Assembly: GCA_002086835.1 (NCBI GenBank)
Contig: MVIG01000029.1
Location: 1 to 64,000, forward strand
Origin: Mycolicibacterium porcinum
Lineage (GTDB): Bacteria > Actinomycetota > Actinomycetes > Mycobacteriales > Mycobacteriaceae
Direction of reading: 5' to 3'
Length of the DNA stretch: 64,000 nt
Below are positions 16,039-25,210 of the stretch, piece after piece; position 1 is the first letter of the stretch, and the number at the start of each line of letters is the position of its first letter. The translations under genes and the position numbers were made by a program. Below the pieces are notes generated by a model, which saw nothing but the letters and a program-made list of their open reading frames with translations, ran no database searches and was not told where the DNA came from.

Positions 16039-17417
16039 CAGAACAGCTTCCGCATGATCTTCAGCGCCGCCTTGCCGTACGGCGGGTAAATGATCGAGGG
16101 ATCGGGAAACGTCCGTTTGGCGAGCACTGCGCGACGGTGCGACAGCCGCTCAAATCCCCACCTGCCATGGTAGTCGCCCATACCGCTGGCTCCCACACCA
16201 CCGAACGGCAGTTGGGGCACGAGGCAGTGCATCATGATGTGGTTGACGACCGCCCCGCCTGACGGAACGCGATCGACGATCGCGGCTCCCGCTTTTTGGC
16301 TGCCCGCGAACACGTACAGCGCCAATGGTTTCGGCCGCTCGTTGACGAACTTCACCGCCGTCTCCTCAGAGTCGACGCTGAGGATGGGAAGGATGGGACC
16401 GAAGATCTCCCCGGTCATCACCTGGTCGTCGGGTGACGGATCGATGATCACGGTGGGGGCGATCCGCAGGGACGCCCGGTCGTAGGTCGCGCCGTGCAGC
16501 ACCTTGCCCGATGTCTCGCGAATCGACGCGACGAGCCGGTCGAATTGCCGGTCGTTGACGATACGCAATGTCGGCGCGTCCTGGAACGCGACGATGCTGG
16601 CGACGATCCGGTCAGCGAGTTCGTCGGCGATGGCAGCGTCAGCGAGGACGTAATCGGGTGCGATGCAGGTCTGGCCGGCATTGATCAGTTTGGTGTAGGC
16701 CAGCCTGCGCGCCGCCACCTCGATGTCTGCGCCTGCGGTCACGATCACGGGACTCTTGCCGCCAAGTTCGAGAGTCACCGGTGTGAGGGTGGGGGCGGCG
16801 GCCGCCATGATCTTGCGGCCGACCTCGGTACCGCCCGTGAAGAACGCGTGGTCGAACCCCTGTGCGAGCAGATTCTGGGTGGTGTCCGCGCCACCCTGGA
16901 CGACCCTGATCGCGCTGCTGTCAAGATATTTCGGCACCAGAGTGGCGATCAGTTCGGATGTCGCGGGTGCCAACTCCGATGGCTTGATCACCACGCAGTT
17001 GCCTGCTGCAACAGCCGCAACCACAGGTGCCATCGCCAGATAGAAGGGGTAGTTCCAGGGACCGATGACCAACACCGTCCCCAGCGGCTCGTATTGCACC
17101 CAGCCCCGGCCTGGCAACTGCGCCAGCGGCAGTGACACCCGCTGAGTCCGCATCCACTTCTTCAGATGTCTGCGGGCGAATGCTGCCTCTCCCGCAGTGG
17201 AGGCCACGTCCCCGAGCCAGGCTTCCACAGCCGACCTGCCGAGATCGGCTGCCAGTGCCGCAGCGATCTCATGTTCGCGTTCCCTGCACAACGCCTCGAT
17301 TCCGCGAAGTTGGGCGATCCGCCATTCCGCCGAGCGTGTTCTGCCGGAGGAAAATTCGCGGTGGATCTCGGAACGTAGCAGAGACTCGGTGGTCTGCTCC
17401 GGTACTTGAATCGACAC
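16038..17417 (-). CDS. Aldehyde dehydrogenase, class-3-like
   Basis: A 459-residue NAD(P)-dependent dehydrogenase. VLVIGPWNYPFYLAMAPVV, the nucleotide site FFTGGTEVGR, the general base in LELGGKSP (about E217) and the nucleophile in GQTCIAPDY (about C251) are intact. The short length and the C-terminal segment with YHGRWGFERLSHRRAVL fit the class-3 fatty-aldehyde group. It probably oxidises the aldehyde formed after P450 hydroxylation and SDR oxidation. GTG 17417 is preferred over TTG 17420 because AGGAG lies five bases before it. Confidence 0.9.
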   Translation of the reverse strand: MSIQVPEQTTESLLRSEIHREFSSGRTRSAEWRIAQLRGIEALCREREHEIAAALAADLGRSAVEAWLGDVASTAGEAAFARRHLKKWMRTQRVSLPLAQLPGRGWVQYEPLGTVLVIGPWNYPFYLAMAPVVAAVAAGNCVVIKPSELAPATSELIATLVPKYLDSSAIRVVQGGADTTQNLLAQGFDHAFFTGGTEVGRKIMAAAAPTLTPVTLELGGKSPVIVTAGADIEVAARRLAYTKLINAGQTCIAPDYVLADAAIADELADRIVASIVAFQDAPTLRIVNDRQFDRLVASIRETSGKVLHGATYDRASLRIAPTVIIDPSPDDQVMTGEIFGPILPILSVDSEETAVKFVNERPKPLALYVFAGSQKAGAAIVDRVPSGGAVVNHIMMHCLVPQLPFGGVGASGMGDYHGRWGFERLSHRRAVLAKRTFPDPSIIYPPYGKAALKIMRKLF

Positions 17418-17425
17418 CAAGTCTC

Positions 17426-18217
17426 CTAGATCTCGGGTGCAGGCACTACCCCGGCGGCAACGGCGCCGCTGATGCCACCGTCAATGGCCAGAGCCTGTCC
17501 GTTGACCCAGCGGGCTTCGTCGGACGCCAGGAACAAGATCACGTCGGCGATGTCGTCGGGCCGGGCATGCCGGCCGAGCAGATGCTTGAGACCATCGAGG
17601 GTGTCCTTACCCATCGTCTCCTCGAAGTCGACCAGGATCGGCGTCTCGACCGGGCCGGGCAGGACTGCGTTGATGCGAAATCCCATCTCCGCGAACGCCA
17701 GGCCCATCGACAGCGCGAAGACGGTGCTGACCTCTTTGGAGAAGTTGTAGGCGTTGCCCTGCTGCGGGTTCGCCTTGAACCAGGCGGCACCTTCCTCGAA
17801 GGTATCGGTGGCCAGCAGATCTCGGATGGCGTCGAGCCGCAGTGTCCAGCCGAAGCCCGCAGTCGACGACACGATGGTCACCGAGCCGCCCGGACGAAGG
17901 CGCTCCAGGAAGGCCTCCGAAAGATGCCTAACTGCAAGGCTGTTGACCGCGACCACCAGATCGGCCGGCGCAGTGCCCGGAATTCCGGCCACATTGAGCA
18001 ACCCATCGAATAAGCCATCAAGGGCTTCTATCGCGGCGTCGATGCTCTGCGGGTTCGACAGGTCCACTTCGGTGTGCGACGTCACCGCCAGCGACGGGGC
18101 GTTGCGGTCGAGGCAGTGCACCTCGGCGCCGGCGTCGAGCAGTCGCTGTGCAACGGCCTGGCCGATACCTGAAGCAGCGCCGGTGACGACGTAGCGCTTG
18201 CCAGAGAAATTGGTCAT
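17426..18217 (-). CDS. Short-chain dehydrogenase/reductase
   Basis: A 263-residue SDR with TGAASGIG at residues 12-19, the catalytic triad S118, Y157 and K161 (VSSTAG; YNFSK), and a C-terminal ALAIDGGISGAV. The pattern resembles the 3-alpha-hydroxysteroid/coniferyl-alcohol dehydrogenase group, with a shorter NAG region (LLNVAGIPG) and an insertion before the Tyr. In context it would oxidise the alcohol made by the P450 to an aldehyde or ketone. It lies 8 bp after the P450 and 8 bp before the aldehyde dehydrogenase. Confidence 0.85.
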   Translation of the reverse strand: MTNFSGKRYVVTGAASGIGQAVAQRLLDAGAEVHCLDRNAPSLAVTSHTEVDLSNPQSIDAAIEALDGLFDGLLNVAGIPGTAPADLVVAVNSLAVRHLSEAFLERLRPGGSVTIVSSTAGFGWTLRLDAIRDLLATDTFEEGAAWFKANPQQGNAYNFSKEVSTVFALSMGLAFAEMGFRINAVLPGPVETPILVDFEETMGKDTLDGLKHLLGRHARPDDIADVILFLASDEARWVNGQALAIDGGISGAVAAGVVPAPEI

Positions 18218-18225
18218 CAGTAGTC

Positions 18226-19491
18226 CTAATCGAGGGTGTAGGGCAGCGACTTGACGGCCCGGACGAAGTTGCTTGTCATGTAGGTTGGTTCGCCGACGCG
18301 CAGGGAGGGCGCACGGAAGGTGAGTTGCCGGTACAGTGCTTCCAGTTGCATCTTGGCCAGGAATGCGCCCATGCAGTAGTGGGGTCCGCCACCGCCCAGT
18401 GCGACGTGCGGGTTCGGTGCGCGGGTGATGTCGAAAACGTTGGGATCGTTGAAGACTCGCTCGTCACGGTTACCCGATCCGTACATCATCACCACCCAGT
18501 CACCTTGTTTGATCTCGACACCTTTGAGTTCGGTGTCCTGGGTCGCCGTCCGTCGGAATGTCGAGATCGGGCTGGCCCAGCGCATGAACTCCTCCATGGC
18601 GGGTTTGATGCGCCCGTCGAAATCCTGGGCCAGCAGTGCCTGCTGGTCCGGGAACTGCTGGAAGGCCATCGTGGTGAAGGACACCGTGTTACGCGTGGTG
18701 TCATTTCCCGCCACGGACAGCAGCACGAAGAACGCGGCGATCTCTTCATCGGTGAGGCGGCGCCCATCGATCTCGGCTTGCACCAGCAAGCTGGCCAAGT
18801 CCTCCCGCGGGTGCGCCCGGCGTTCCTCAGTCAGTTCCAAACTGAGCTCGAGCAATCCGACCAGGGTATCGATGAGCACCTCGCCCGGCTCTCGCCCGCC
18901 GGCCACATCGGCATCGTTCCAGCCCATGATGGCGTCGGCCAGATGCGCACCGTGCTCGCGCTTCTCGGGCGCCAGCCCGATCATCTCGTAGATAGTCCAC
19001 ATCGGTAGACGCTTGGAGACCTGTTGGACGAAGTCACCGTCCTTGGTCTTCAACAGATCGTCGACGATGGAGACGGCCTGGAACTCGATCTGGTCCTTGA
19101 TCTTGGCGACCTGGCGGGGAGTGAACACCGAGCTGATCAACCGGCGCGTGCTCGAGTGCTGGGGCCCGTCCATCGCCAGGAAGGACATCACGGCTTCCAG
19201 GACGTCTTCGGGCAATGCTTCGATCATCACGCCCTGACCTGAGCAGAACAGATCCGGGTTCTTACTGACGTATGCGATGTCCTCGTGGCGCGTCACTGCC
19301 CACACCCCGTCGACCTCGGGTGCGATCAACGCACCCTCGATCGGCGGGTGCCAGCTGACCGGACGTTCGTCACGCAGGATCTTGAACGACGGCTCACGCT
19401 CTTCGTTCGTCAGCTCCCAAAAGCTCAGTGGGGATATGCTCACCGGATCAAAGGGCCGGGTTGAAGTCTGCTGGCCCAAATCGACCGTCAT
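18226..19491 (-). CDS. Cytochrome P450
   Basis: A 421-residue soluble P450. The I-helix oxygen-binding motif is AGNDTT (in LLSVAGNDTTRN), the heme loop is ALGGGGPHYCMGAFLAK with Cys about 373, and the helix-K region is EEFMRWASPISTFRR. Bacterial P450s of this kind work with a ferredoxin and reductase, both encoded downstream. It would hydroxylate the substrate, probably a terminal or allylic carbon. The family number cannot be set by eye; steroid-linked families of mycobacteria are possible. Its ATG overlaps the preceding fadD stop by 4 bp. Confidence 0.93.
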   Translation of the reverse strand: MTVDLGQQTSTRPFDPVSISPLSFWELTNEEREPSFKILRDERPVSWHPPIEGALIAPEVDGVWAVTRHEDIAYVSKNPDLFCSGQGVMIEALPEDVLEAVMSFLAMDGPQHSSTRRLISSVFTPRQVAKIKDQIEFQAVSIVDDLLKTKDGDFVQQVSKRLPMWTIYEMIGLAPEKREHGAHLADAIMGWNDADVAGGREPGEVLIDTLVGLLELSLELTEERRAHPREDLASLLVQAEIDGRRLTDEEIAAFFVLLSVAGNDTTRNTVSFTTMAFQQFPDQQALLAQDFDGRIKPAMEEFMRWASPISTFRRTATQDTELKGVEIKQGDWVVMMYGSGNRDERVFNDPNVFDITRAPNPHVALGGGGPHYCMGAFLAKMQLEALYRQLTFRAPSLRVGEPTYMTSNFVRAVKSLPYTLD

Positions 19492-21029
19492 GCGCGTGCC
19501 TCCAGGTATTGGTCTCGTAGCGTGCGTTTGACGAGTTTCCCTGTGGCTGAACGGGGTAACTCATCGACAAAATCCACCGATCGCGGAGCCTTGAAGTGTG
19601 CCAGCCTCTCGCGAACGTAACTGATCAGTTCTTGCGCCAATTCGTCGGAACCTGTGACCCCGGGGCGGGTCTGTACGACAGCCTTGACCTGCTCGCCCAT
19701 CTCCGTATCCGGCAGGCCGATGACGGCCACATCGAAGACTTTGGGGTGCAAGGTCAGAACGTTCTCGATCTCCTGCGGATAGATGTTCACCCCGCCGGAG
19801 ATGATCATGAACGACTTGCGGTCCGTCAGGAACAGATACCCGTCGTCATCCAGATATCCCAGATCACCTACTGTCGACCAGTTCTCGTGCTGTGGGTGAC
19901 GAGATTCGGCGGTCTTGACCGGATCGTTGTGATAGGCGAACGGCGGCTCGTCGCGCTCGAAATAGACGATGCCGGTCTCGCCGCGGGGAAGTTCACGGCC
20001 ATCGTCATCACACACCCGGACAACGCCCAGCGCTGCTTTGCCGACGGAACCCGGCTTGTCCAGCCAGCCCTCGGTGTCGATCAGGGTGATGCCGAGTCCT
20101 TCTGTGGCACCGTAGTACTCGGACAAAATGGGGCCCCACCAGTCGAGCATCGCCCTTTTCACCTCGGGCGGGCACGGGGCTCCTGCATGAACGGCCAGTT
20201 TGAGCGACGAGTGATCGTATCGGGACCGGACCTCGTCAGGAAGCTGCAACATCCTGACGAACATGGTCGGCACCATCTGAGTGACGGTGACGCGGAGACG
20301 CTCGATCGCCGACAGCGCCGCCTCGGCGTCGAACTTCTCCATCAATACCACGGTGCCACCGATGGCGTGTACTGCGGCAGCCCAGCGAAGCGGAGCAGCG
20401 TGGTAGATCGGCGCCGGCGACAGGTACACGTCGGAGCTGGTGACCCCGAACGCATGCTGGAGCAACATCGCGATGACGTCTCCGCCTGGCTCATCCACGC
20501 TCAGGTCGGGCAGCGGCAGCTTGATGCCCTTGGGACGTCCGGTAGTCCCGGAAGAGTACAGCATCTCCGAACCACGAGGCTGTTCCGATAGCGGCTCGAA
20601 CGCATTGTCCTGCAGCACTTCATACGGCCGGAAGTCCTCGATGGAACCGCCGAAGGAATACCGCAGGGCAACCTCGGGCACCTGGCGAGCGGCCTCCGCG
20701 GCGAGGTCAGCCAGGCCGGCCGAGGCGAAGATCACGCTCGCATCGCTGTCGCGCAGGATGTACCCAGCTTCAGCAGCTGCAAGATGCCGGTTGATCGCGG
20801 TCACATAGAGCCCCGATCGCATACCAGCCCAGAAGATTTCGAAGGCCTCGGCGACATTGTCGGACAGCAGTGCGATGACGTCCCCTCGCTTCAGCCCCAG
20901 ATGACGGAGCCCGGCCGCTATCCGAGCCGACCGAGTGTCGAGATCTCCGTAGGTGAGCGTGCGCCCACTGCCGGCCATGATCACTGCGGGGCGAGTGGGG
21001 TCGACCGCCGCATGAGTACCTGGAAACAC
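19488..21029 (-). CDS. fadD: Acyl-CoA ligase (FadD-type)
   Basis: A 513-residue AMP-forming ligase. GTG 21029 was chosen because it follows the SCP2 gene stop by 10 bp, has AGAGG upstream and matches the domain start; an in-frame ATG at 21140 would overlap that gene. Motifs are YSSGTTGRPKGIK (about 158-170), YYGATEGLG, STVGDLGYLDDDGYLFLTDR and the C-terminal lysine in SATGKLVKR. FadD17/FadD19-like side-chain ligases are the closest types I recall. It would form the CoA ester of the acid generated by the downstream P450, SDR and aldehyde dehydrogenase steps. Confidence 0.9.
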   Translation of the reverse strand: MFPGTHAAVDPTRPAVIMAGSGRTLTYGDLDTRSARIAAGLRHLGLKRGDVIALLSDNVAEAFEIFWAGMRSGLYVTAINRHLAAAEAGYILRDSDASVIFASAGLADLAAEAARQVPEVALRYSFGGSIEDFRPYEVLQDNAFEPLSEQPRGSEMLYSSGTTGRPKGIKLPLPDLSVDEPGGDVIAMLLQHAFGVTSSDVYLSPAPIYHAAPLRWAAAVHAIGGTVVLMEKFDAEAALSAIERLRVTVTQMVPTMFVRMLQLPDEVRSRYDHSSLKLAVHAGAPCPPEVKRAMLDWWGPILSEYYGATEGLGITLIDTEGWLDKPGSVGKAALGVVRVCDDDGRELPRGETGIVYFERDEPPFAYHNDPVKTAESRHPQHENWSTVGDLGYLDDDGYLFLTDRKSFMIISGGVNIYPQEIENVLTLHPKVFDVAVIGLPDTEMGEQVKAVVQTRPGVTGSDELAQELISYVRERLAHFKAPRSVDFVDELPRSATGKLVKRTLRDQYLEARA

Positions 21030-21039
21030 GTTTCGACCT

Positions 21040-21444
21040 CTAGACCAGCAAGTCGTCGCGGCCGTCGCTCTTGAGCCGGTCGATGTAGCCGGGGTAGAGC
21101 TTCTTGCCCAGCGGTGCCAGCTTGAGCAGGCTGGCGACATTACCCTCGACCCGGATCTTCTTCTTCGCCATGGCCAGCGGCAGATTGACCTTGCCCTGCC
21201 AGTACGCGTTACCGGTGTCGGCCGTCATGGACATCGTCGCGGTCGCCGCGGGTCCGCCGTCGAACCCCTCACGCACCGACTTGTTAGCCATGTCGATGAC
21301 CACCACCGCGGCTGGTTCGGTGAAATCGAAGGCCACAACCAGACCCGTGTCCACAAGCTTCGGGCCGATCTCTGGATCGGCGAACGCCGTCTCGAAGATG
21401 CCGCCGATGTAGCGGGTGACCTCTGCTGAATCCTTGAACGCCAT
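21040..21444 (-). CDS. SCP2 sterol-binding-domain protein
   Basis: A 134-residue stand-alone SCP2-like protein (MAFKDSAEVTRYIGGIFETA). The fold is suggested by VVVIDMANKSVREG, TATMSMTADTGNAYWQGKVN and KIRVEGNVASLLKLAPLGKK. SCP2 domains hold lipids or acyl-CoA esters. It is the first gene of the P450 operon, with AAGGAG four bases before ATG 21444 and an operator-like palindrome at 21456-21473. A role in holding the hydrophobic substrate for the ligase or P450 is inferred. Confidence 0.88.
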   Translation of the reverse strand: MAFKDSAEVTRYIGGIFETAFADPEIGPKLVDTGLVVAFDFTEPAAVVVIDMANKSVREGFDGGPAATATMSMTADTGNAYWQGKVNLPLAMAKKKIRVEGNVASLLKLAPLGKKLYPGYIDRLKSDGRDDLLV

Positions 21445-21455
21445 CGTTCTCCTTA

Positions 21456-21473
21456 ATTTATTCTTGATTCAAT
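21456..21473. promoter_or_regulatory. Probable TetR operator of the P450 operon
   Basis: ATTTATTC-TT-GATTCAAT matches the window motif with one mismatch in each arm. It lies 12 bp upstream of the SCP2 start and overlaps its probable promoter, in the only sizeable gap between the two long minus-strand operons. Confidence 0.65.
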
Positions 21474-21531
21474 TCTGCCGTCAAACGGGTGAGTTGTCCA
21501 GGACACGTTCGACGGCGTCCGGTCCGACCGG

Positions 21532-23136
21532 TCACATCTGGGTGAATCCACCTGCCAGCACCGCGTCGCGCACCACGACACGGCGGACCTTGCCCGTTGC
21601 GGTCTTCGGTAGTTCGTCGGCAACGAACCACCGGCGCGGAATCTTATGAGGCGAGAGGCGTGCCCGCGCGTAAAATTCGAGGTCAGAAACTGCGAGTGGC
21701 AGATGTCCGACGCTACCGTCAAAAACGACAACCGCAGCGACCTGTTGTCCCAGCCGATAGTCGGGCAGTCCGATCACGACGCAGTCGGCAAGCCCGTCGC
21801 ATCCAGACATCGCAGTCTCGACCTCCACCGGTGAGACGTTCTCGCCGCCACGGTCGATGATCTCCTTGAGGCGCCCTACGATCGTGAGGAATCCCCGCTC
21901 ATCCATGCTGCCCAGGTCGCCAGTCCGGACGAATCCGTCCGCATCGAGGGCCGCCGCGGTGGCACCCGGGTCTTTCCAATACTCCACGAACTGTTGGTAG
22001 CCGCGCGCGCAGATCTCCCCCACCTCACCCATTCCTCGCAGCGCGCCACTGCCGGGGTCGACGACCTTACAGTCGACGTGTGGCAGAGGCCGGCCGACCG
22101 TGCCGAGTTGGTCGCCTCGCGCATCATCAGGTCGGGTGAGCGACAAGACGGGGGCCAACTCAGTCTGCCCGTACAAGTTGATGACACTGCCACCGAACGC
22201 CGTCATCGCGTCATCGATGAGCGACGCCGGTACCTGCGACGCTCCCCCCATCATCAGTTCCAGAGTGACGCCTTGGCGTGGACTTTCGATTTGGAGCCGG
22301 GTAAGCGCAGCGAGGAGGGCCGGCACATAGAAGAAGACGTCGACACCCTCGTCGACAATGGCCTCAAGAACCTCACCGGCATCGAATCGATCCATGAGCA
22401 CCAAAGTTCCACCAACCCAGAGCGGGCCCAGCATGGAAATCACGCAGCCCGCAGTGTGGAACATCGGCAGTGGACTCAGGCACACTGCACCTTCCTTGAC
22501 ACCTGCGGCCTCCACGGTCAGCTTGGCGACATTGATGATCGAGCGGTGTCTGAGTACGACGGCTTTGGGTGTGCCGGTGGTTCCGGAGGTGAACTGGAGC
22601 ATCGCCACCTCCGAGCACTCGCCGTTCCAGGGTTCGACCGACTCCTCGGCTACCGGTTCGGCGAAGAATTCAGTCAACGACAGCCGGTGCGTCGGCAGCG
22701 CGGCGCAGACCTCGCTCGCGGCGGCCGCCATGTCATAGCCGCGGTATGCATCAGCGTGCAGCAGCAGCCCTGTATCCGATTGCCGCAGAGCAAATTCCAG
22801 CTCCGTTGGACGCAGTGTCGGATCGATCGCCACCAGCACCATACCGGCCAGCGCCACTCCGTAGGCGATGATCGGCCACTCCACCACATTGGGGGCCCAC
22901 ACCGCGATGTGCGCACCCACCGGCAGCCGCGTCCGCAGTGCCGCGGCCACCGCACGTGCTTCTCGATCCAATTCCTGGTACGTCAGACGGCGGGGCCGGC
23001 CGTCACCGTGTCGAACCCCTACCAGCGCCACCTGGTCGGGCTTGGCTGCGGCGCGCAGGGCCAGCAGCTCACCGACCGTGTGATCGATCAGCTCCGCCGA
23101 GGTGTCCGCAGGTCGGTAGGCCGACTGGCTCGACAT
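21532..23136 (-). CDS. fadD: Acyl-CoA ligase (FadD-type)
   Basis: A 534-residue AMP-forming ligase with FTSGTTGTPKAVVL (182-195), NLYGQTELAP, RTGDLGSMDERGFLTIVGR and the terminal lysine in TATGKVRR. It differs clearly from the other two ligases of the window. It is the last gene of the ten-gene Rieske-thiolase operon, starting 3 bp after the SDR. It probably activates a later acidic intermediate, or the substrate for the Rieske branch. Confidence 0.9.
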   Translation of the reverse strand: MSSQSAYRPADTSAELIDHTVGELLALRAAAKPDQVALVGVRHGDGRPRRLTYQELDREARAVAAALRTRLPVGAHIAVWAPNVVEWPIIAYGVALAGMVLVAIDPTLRPTELEFALRQSDTGLLLHADAYRGYDMAAAASEVCAALPTHRLSLTEFFAEPVAEESVEPWNGECSEVAMLQFTSGTTGTPKAVVLRHRSIINVAKLTVEAAGVKEGAVCLSPLPMFHTAGCVISMLGPLWVGGTLVLMDRFDAGEVLEAIVDEGVDVFFYVPALLAALTRLQIESPRQGVTLELMMGGASQVPASLIDDAMTAFGGSVINLYGQTELAPVLSLTRPDDARGDQLGTVGRPLPHVDCKVVDPGSGALRGMGEVGEICARGYQQFVEYWKDPGATAAALDADGFVRTGDLGSMDERGFLTIVGRLKEIIDRGGENVSPVEVETAMSGCDGLADCVVIGLPDYRLGQQVAAVVVFDGSVGHLPLAVSDLEFYARARLSPHKIPRRWFVADELPKTATGKVRRVVVRDAVLAGGFTQM

Positions 23137-23139
23137 GGG

Positions 23140-24000
23140 TCAGACGGGGTTGGTACCGAGCGTGGCGCCGGTCATATCGCTGATCTCAGTCCACCGCGCG
23201 GCGATCTCCGCAAGTCCCGGCGGCGACACGAAGGTGACTCCCGCGTTCTGGAACTGCGCGACGCGCTGCACAAGACCCCCGCCGACAACAAACACAGCTC
23301 CGGTGTCGGAGTTCTCCTCGGACACGAGATAGCCGACGGCCGGAGCCACAAGCTCGGGATCCAGACGGTCCAGCACTTCCTTGGGCGCGACGTCTTCCGT
23401 CATCCGGGTCGCGGCCAGCGGAGCGATGGCATTGGCGGTGATGCCATATTTCGCACCCTCGATCGCCAAGGTGTTGATCAGACCCACCAGACCGGCCTTG
23501 GCAGCACCGTAATTCGACTGTCCGAAGTTGCCGTAGATGCCGCTGGTAGACGTGGCGACCACCACTCGGCCGAACCTCTGCTCGCGCATGTGCGGCCACG
23601 CAGCGTTAATCACGTTATAGCCGCCGTACAGGTGCACTTTGATGACGGAGTCCCAGTTCTCCTCGGTGAGCTTGTGGAAGGCGCCGTCGCGCAGGATTCC
23701 TGCGTTGCTAACGACACCGTGCACAGCACCGAACTCGGACAGGGCGGTAGCCACCATCTGCCGCGCACCCTCCGGCGTGGCGACCGAGGAATAGTCGGCA
23801 ACGGCGCGGCCGCCTGCCTCACGGATCTCCGCCACGACCGCGTCTGCCATGGTGGTACCGCTACCCGTACCGTCGCGCGCCCCGCCGAGATCGTTGACCA
23901 CGACGAGGGCACCGTTGGCGGCCAGGAACCGAGCGTAAGTGCGGCCGAGGCCACCTCCCGCGCCAGTCACAATGACGACTTTGTCCTGCAAACCCGGCAC
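23140..24000 (-). CDS. SDR, (3R)-hydroxyacyl-CoA dehydrogenase/17-beta-HSD4-like
   Basis: A 286-residue SDR with TGAGGGLG at 12-19, S151-S153 (ATSTSG), Y164 and K168 (NYGAAKAG). The extra NDLGGARDGTGSGTTMADAV segment after the first strand and the long C-terminus are typical of the hydroxyacyl-CoA dehydrogenase domain of peroxisomal multifunctional enzyme 2 and its mycobacterial relatives. It would oxidise a 3-hydroxyacyl-CoA to the 3-oxo form for the thiolases in the operon. GTG 24000 has AAGGAG six bases upstream. Confidence 0.87.
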   Translation of the reverse strand: MPGLQDKVVIVTGAGGGLGRTYARFLAANGALVVVNDLGGARDGTGSGTTMADAVVAEIREAGGRAVADYSSVATPEGARQMVATALSEFGAVHGVVSNAGILRDGAFHKLTEENWDSVIKVHLYGGYNVINAAWPHMREQRFGRVVVATSTSGIYGNFGQSNYGAAKAGLVGLINTLAIEGAKYGITANAIAPLAATRMTEDVAPKEVLDRLDPELVAPAVGYLVSEENSDTGAVFVVGGGLVQRVAQFQNAGVTFVSPPGLAEIAARWTEISDMTGATLGTNPV

Positions 24001-24013
24001 TACTTACTCCTTT

Positions 24014-25210
24014 TTAGTGAGAGATCCTGTCTCGGCTGACCACCGAGACAAACGAGACGCAACCTCCTGGACGGCCGCCCAGATTGTGTGTGAGTGCGGT
24101 ATGCGGATCGCGTAGTTGGCGCGGACCTGCTTCGCCCCGAAATTGCAGCCAGGCTTCGTAGAGCATCCGCAGCCCCGATGCGCCGACCGGATGCCCGAAA
24201 CTCTTCAGACCGCCATCGATATTGACCGGAAGTCGGCCGTCCGCATCGAATTCGCCGCCGAGCATGTCTTTCCAGCCCTGCCCCCGGTCAGCGAAACCCA
24301 GATCCTCCATGAGGACAATCTCGGTCGGCGTGAAGCAGTCATGTACCTCGGCCATCGACAGTTGAGCGGCCGGGTCATCGATTCCCGCCTGAGAGTATGC
24401 ATCTCGCGCGGATTTGACGACCTCCGGGAAGGAGGTGAAATCGAAATCCGGGTCCATCGAACCGCGGGTGGACCCGGCGACCAACGACAGCGCACTGACG
24501 TACATCGGTGAGTCGGTGTATTCATATGCCCGGTCTGCGGGAACGATGAGCGCGCATGCCGCACCGTCGGAGACCCCCGAACAGTCGAAGACTCCCAACC
24601 GGCCGGCGACCTTCACCGCACCGTCGATGGTTTCCCTGCTGACGGCTGATTTGAACTGCGCCTTCGGGTTTCGAGATCCGTTGTCATGGTTCTTCCACGC
24701 GACGTGGGTCATCGCCGCTCGCATCTCGTCGGGGTGAACGCCGTAGCGGGCGCAATATGCCGGATCGAGTAGCGAGAATGCTGCAGGCGCAGTCATCGAT
24801 AGTTCGGGTGCTGTGCCGTCCCCCGGCGGGTCCTGCCGCAGAAGTCCGGAAAATCCGGAGTCCTTCAGCTTTTCGACACCGACAGCCATCGCCACGTCAT
24901 AGGCGCCCGCAGCCACCGCATAGCAGGCATTGCGGAAGGCTTCCGACCCGGTGGCGCAGAAGTTCTCGACGCGAGTGACAGGTTTATCGTCGGTGGCGAT
25001 GGCTCGGCTCAACAGGAGTCCGCTCTGGCCCGAACCGAGAGTGCCTAACCAGAACGCGTCTACCGTATCGACGCCGGCTCCGCCTGCCGGCAGGCATTCG
25101 CCAACTGCTTCCAGAATGAGGTCCTCGACCGAGGCTCCCCAGCGCTCACCGAATGAACTGCAACCCATTCCGACGACGGCGACCTTGCCGGCGATACCGT
25201 TACTGGCCAT
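24014..25210 (-). CDS. SCP2-type thiolase (lipid-transfer protein/acetoacetyl-CoA thiolase-like)
   Basis: A 398-residue thiolase-superfamily protein. A Cys at the nucleophile position lies in VENFCATGSEAFRNAC, with AEVHDCFTPTE, FGHPVGASGLRM and GGRPGGCVSFVSV following, so the catalytic set is present. Mycobacterial relatives (Ltp proteins) work with DUF35 partners, for example in removing the last part of the sterol side chain by retro-aldol cleavage. Here the DUF35 domain is on the preceding gene, which overlaps by 11 bp. Joint action of the two is strongly suggested. Thiolysis or aldol cleavage cannot be separated by sequence alone. Confidence 0.85.
   Translation of the reverse strand: MASNGIAGKVAVVGMGCSSFGERWGASVEDLILEAVGECLPAGGAGVDTVDAFWLGTLGSGQSGLLLSRAIATDDKPVTRVENFCATGSEAFRNACYAVAAGAYDVAMAVGVEKLKDSGFSGLLRQDPPGDGTAPELSMTAPAAFSLLDPAYCARYGVHPDEMRAAMTHVAWKNHDNGSRNPKAQFKSAVSRETIDGAVKVAGRLGVFDCSGVSDGAACALIVPADRAYEYTDSPMYVSALSLVAGSTRGSMDPDFDFTSFPEVVKSARDAYSQAGIDDPAAQLSMAEVHDCFTPTEIVLMEDLGFADRGQGWKDMLGGEFDADGRLPVNIDGGLKSFGHPVGASGLRMLYEAWLQFRGEAGPRQLRDPHTALTHNLGGRPGGCVSFVSVVSRDRISH

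Noticed and set aside
21994-24039. A 681-codon open frame on the plus strand
   Set aside because: It lies antisense to the FadD and SDR genes, which have complete motifs, overlapping starts and ribosome sites. The frame is a by-product of high-GC codon use and shows no domain.
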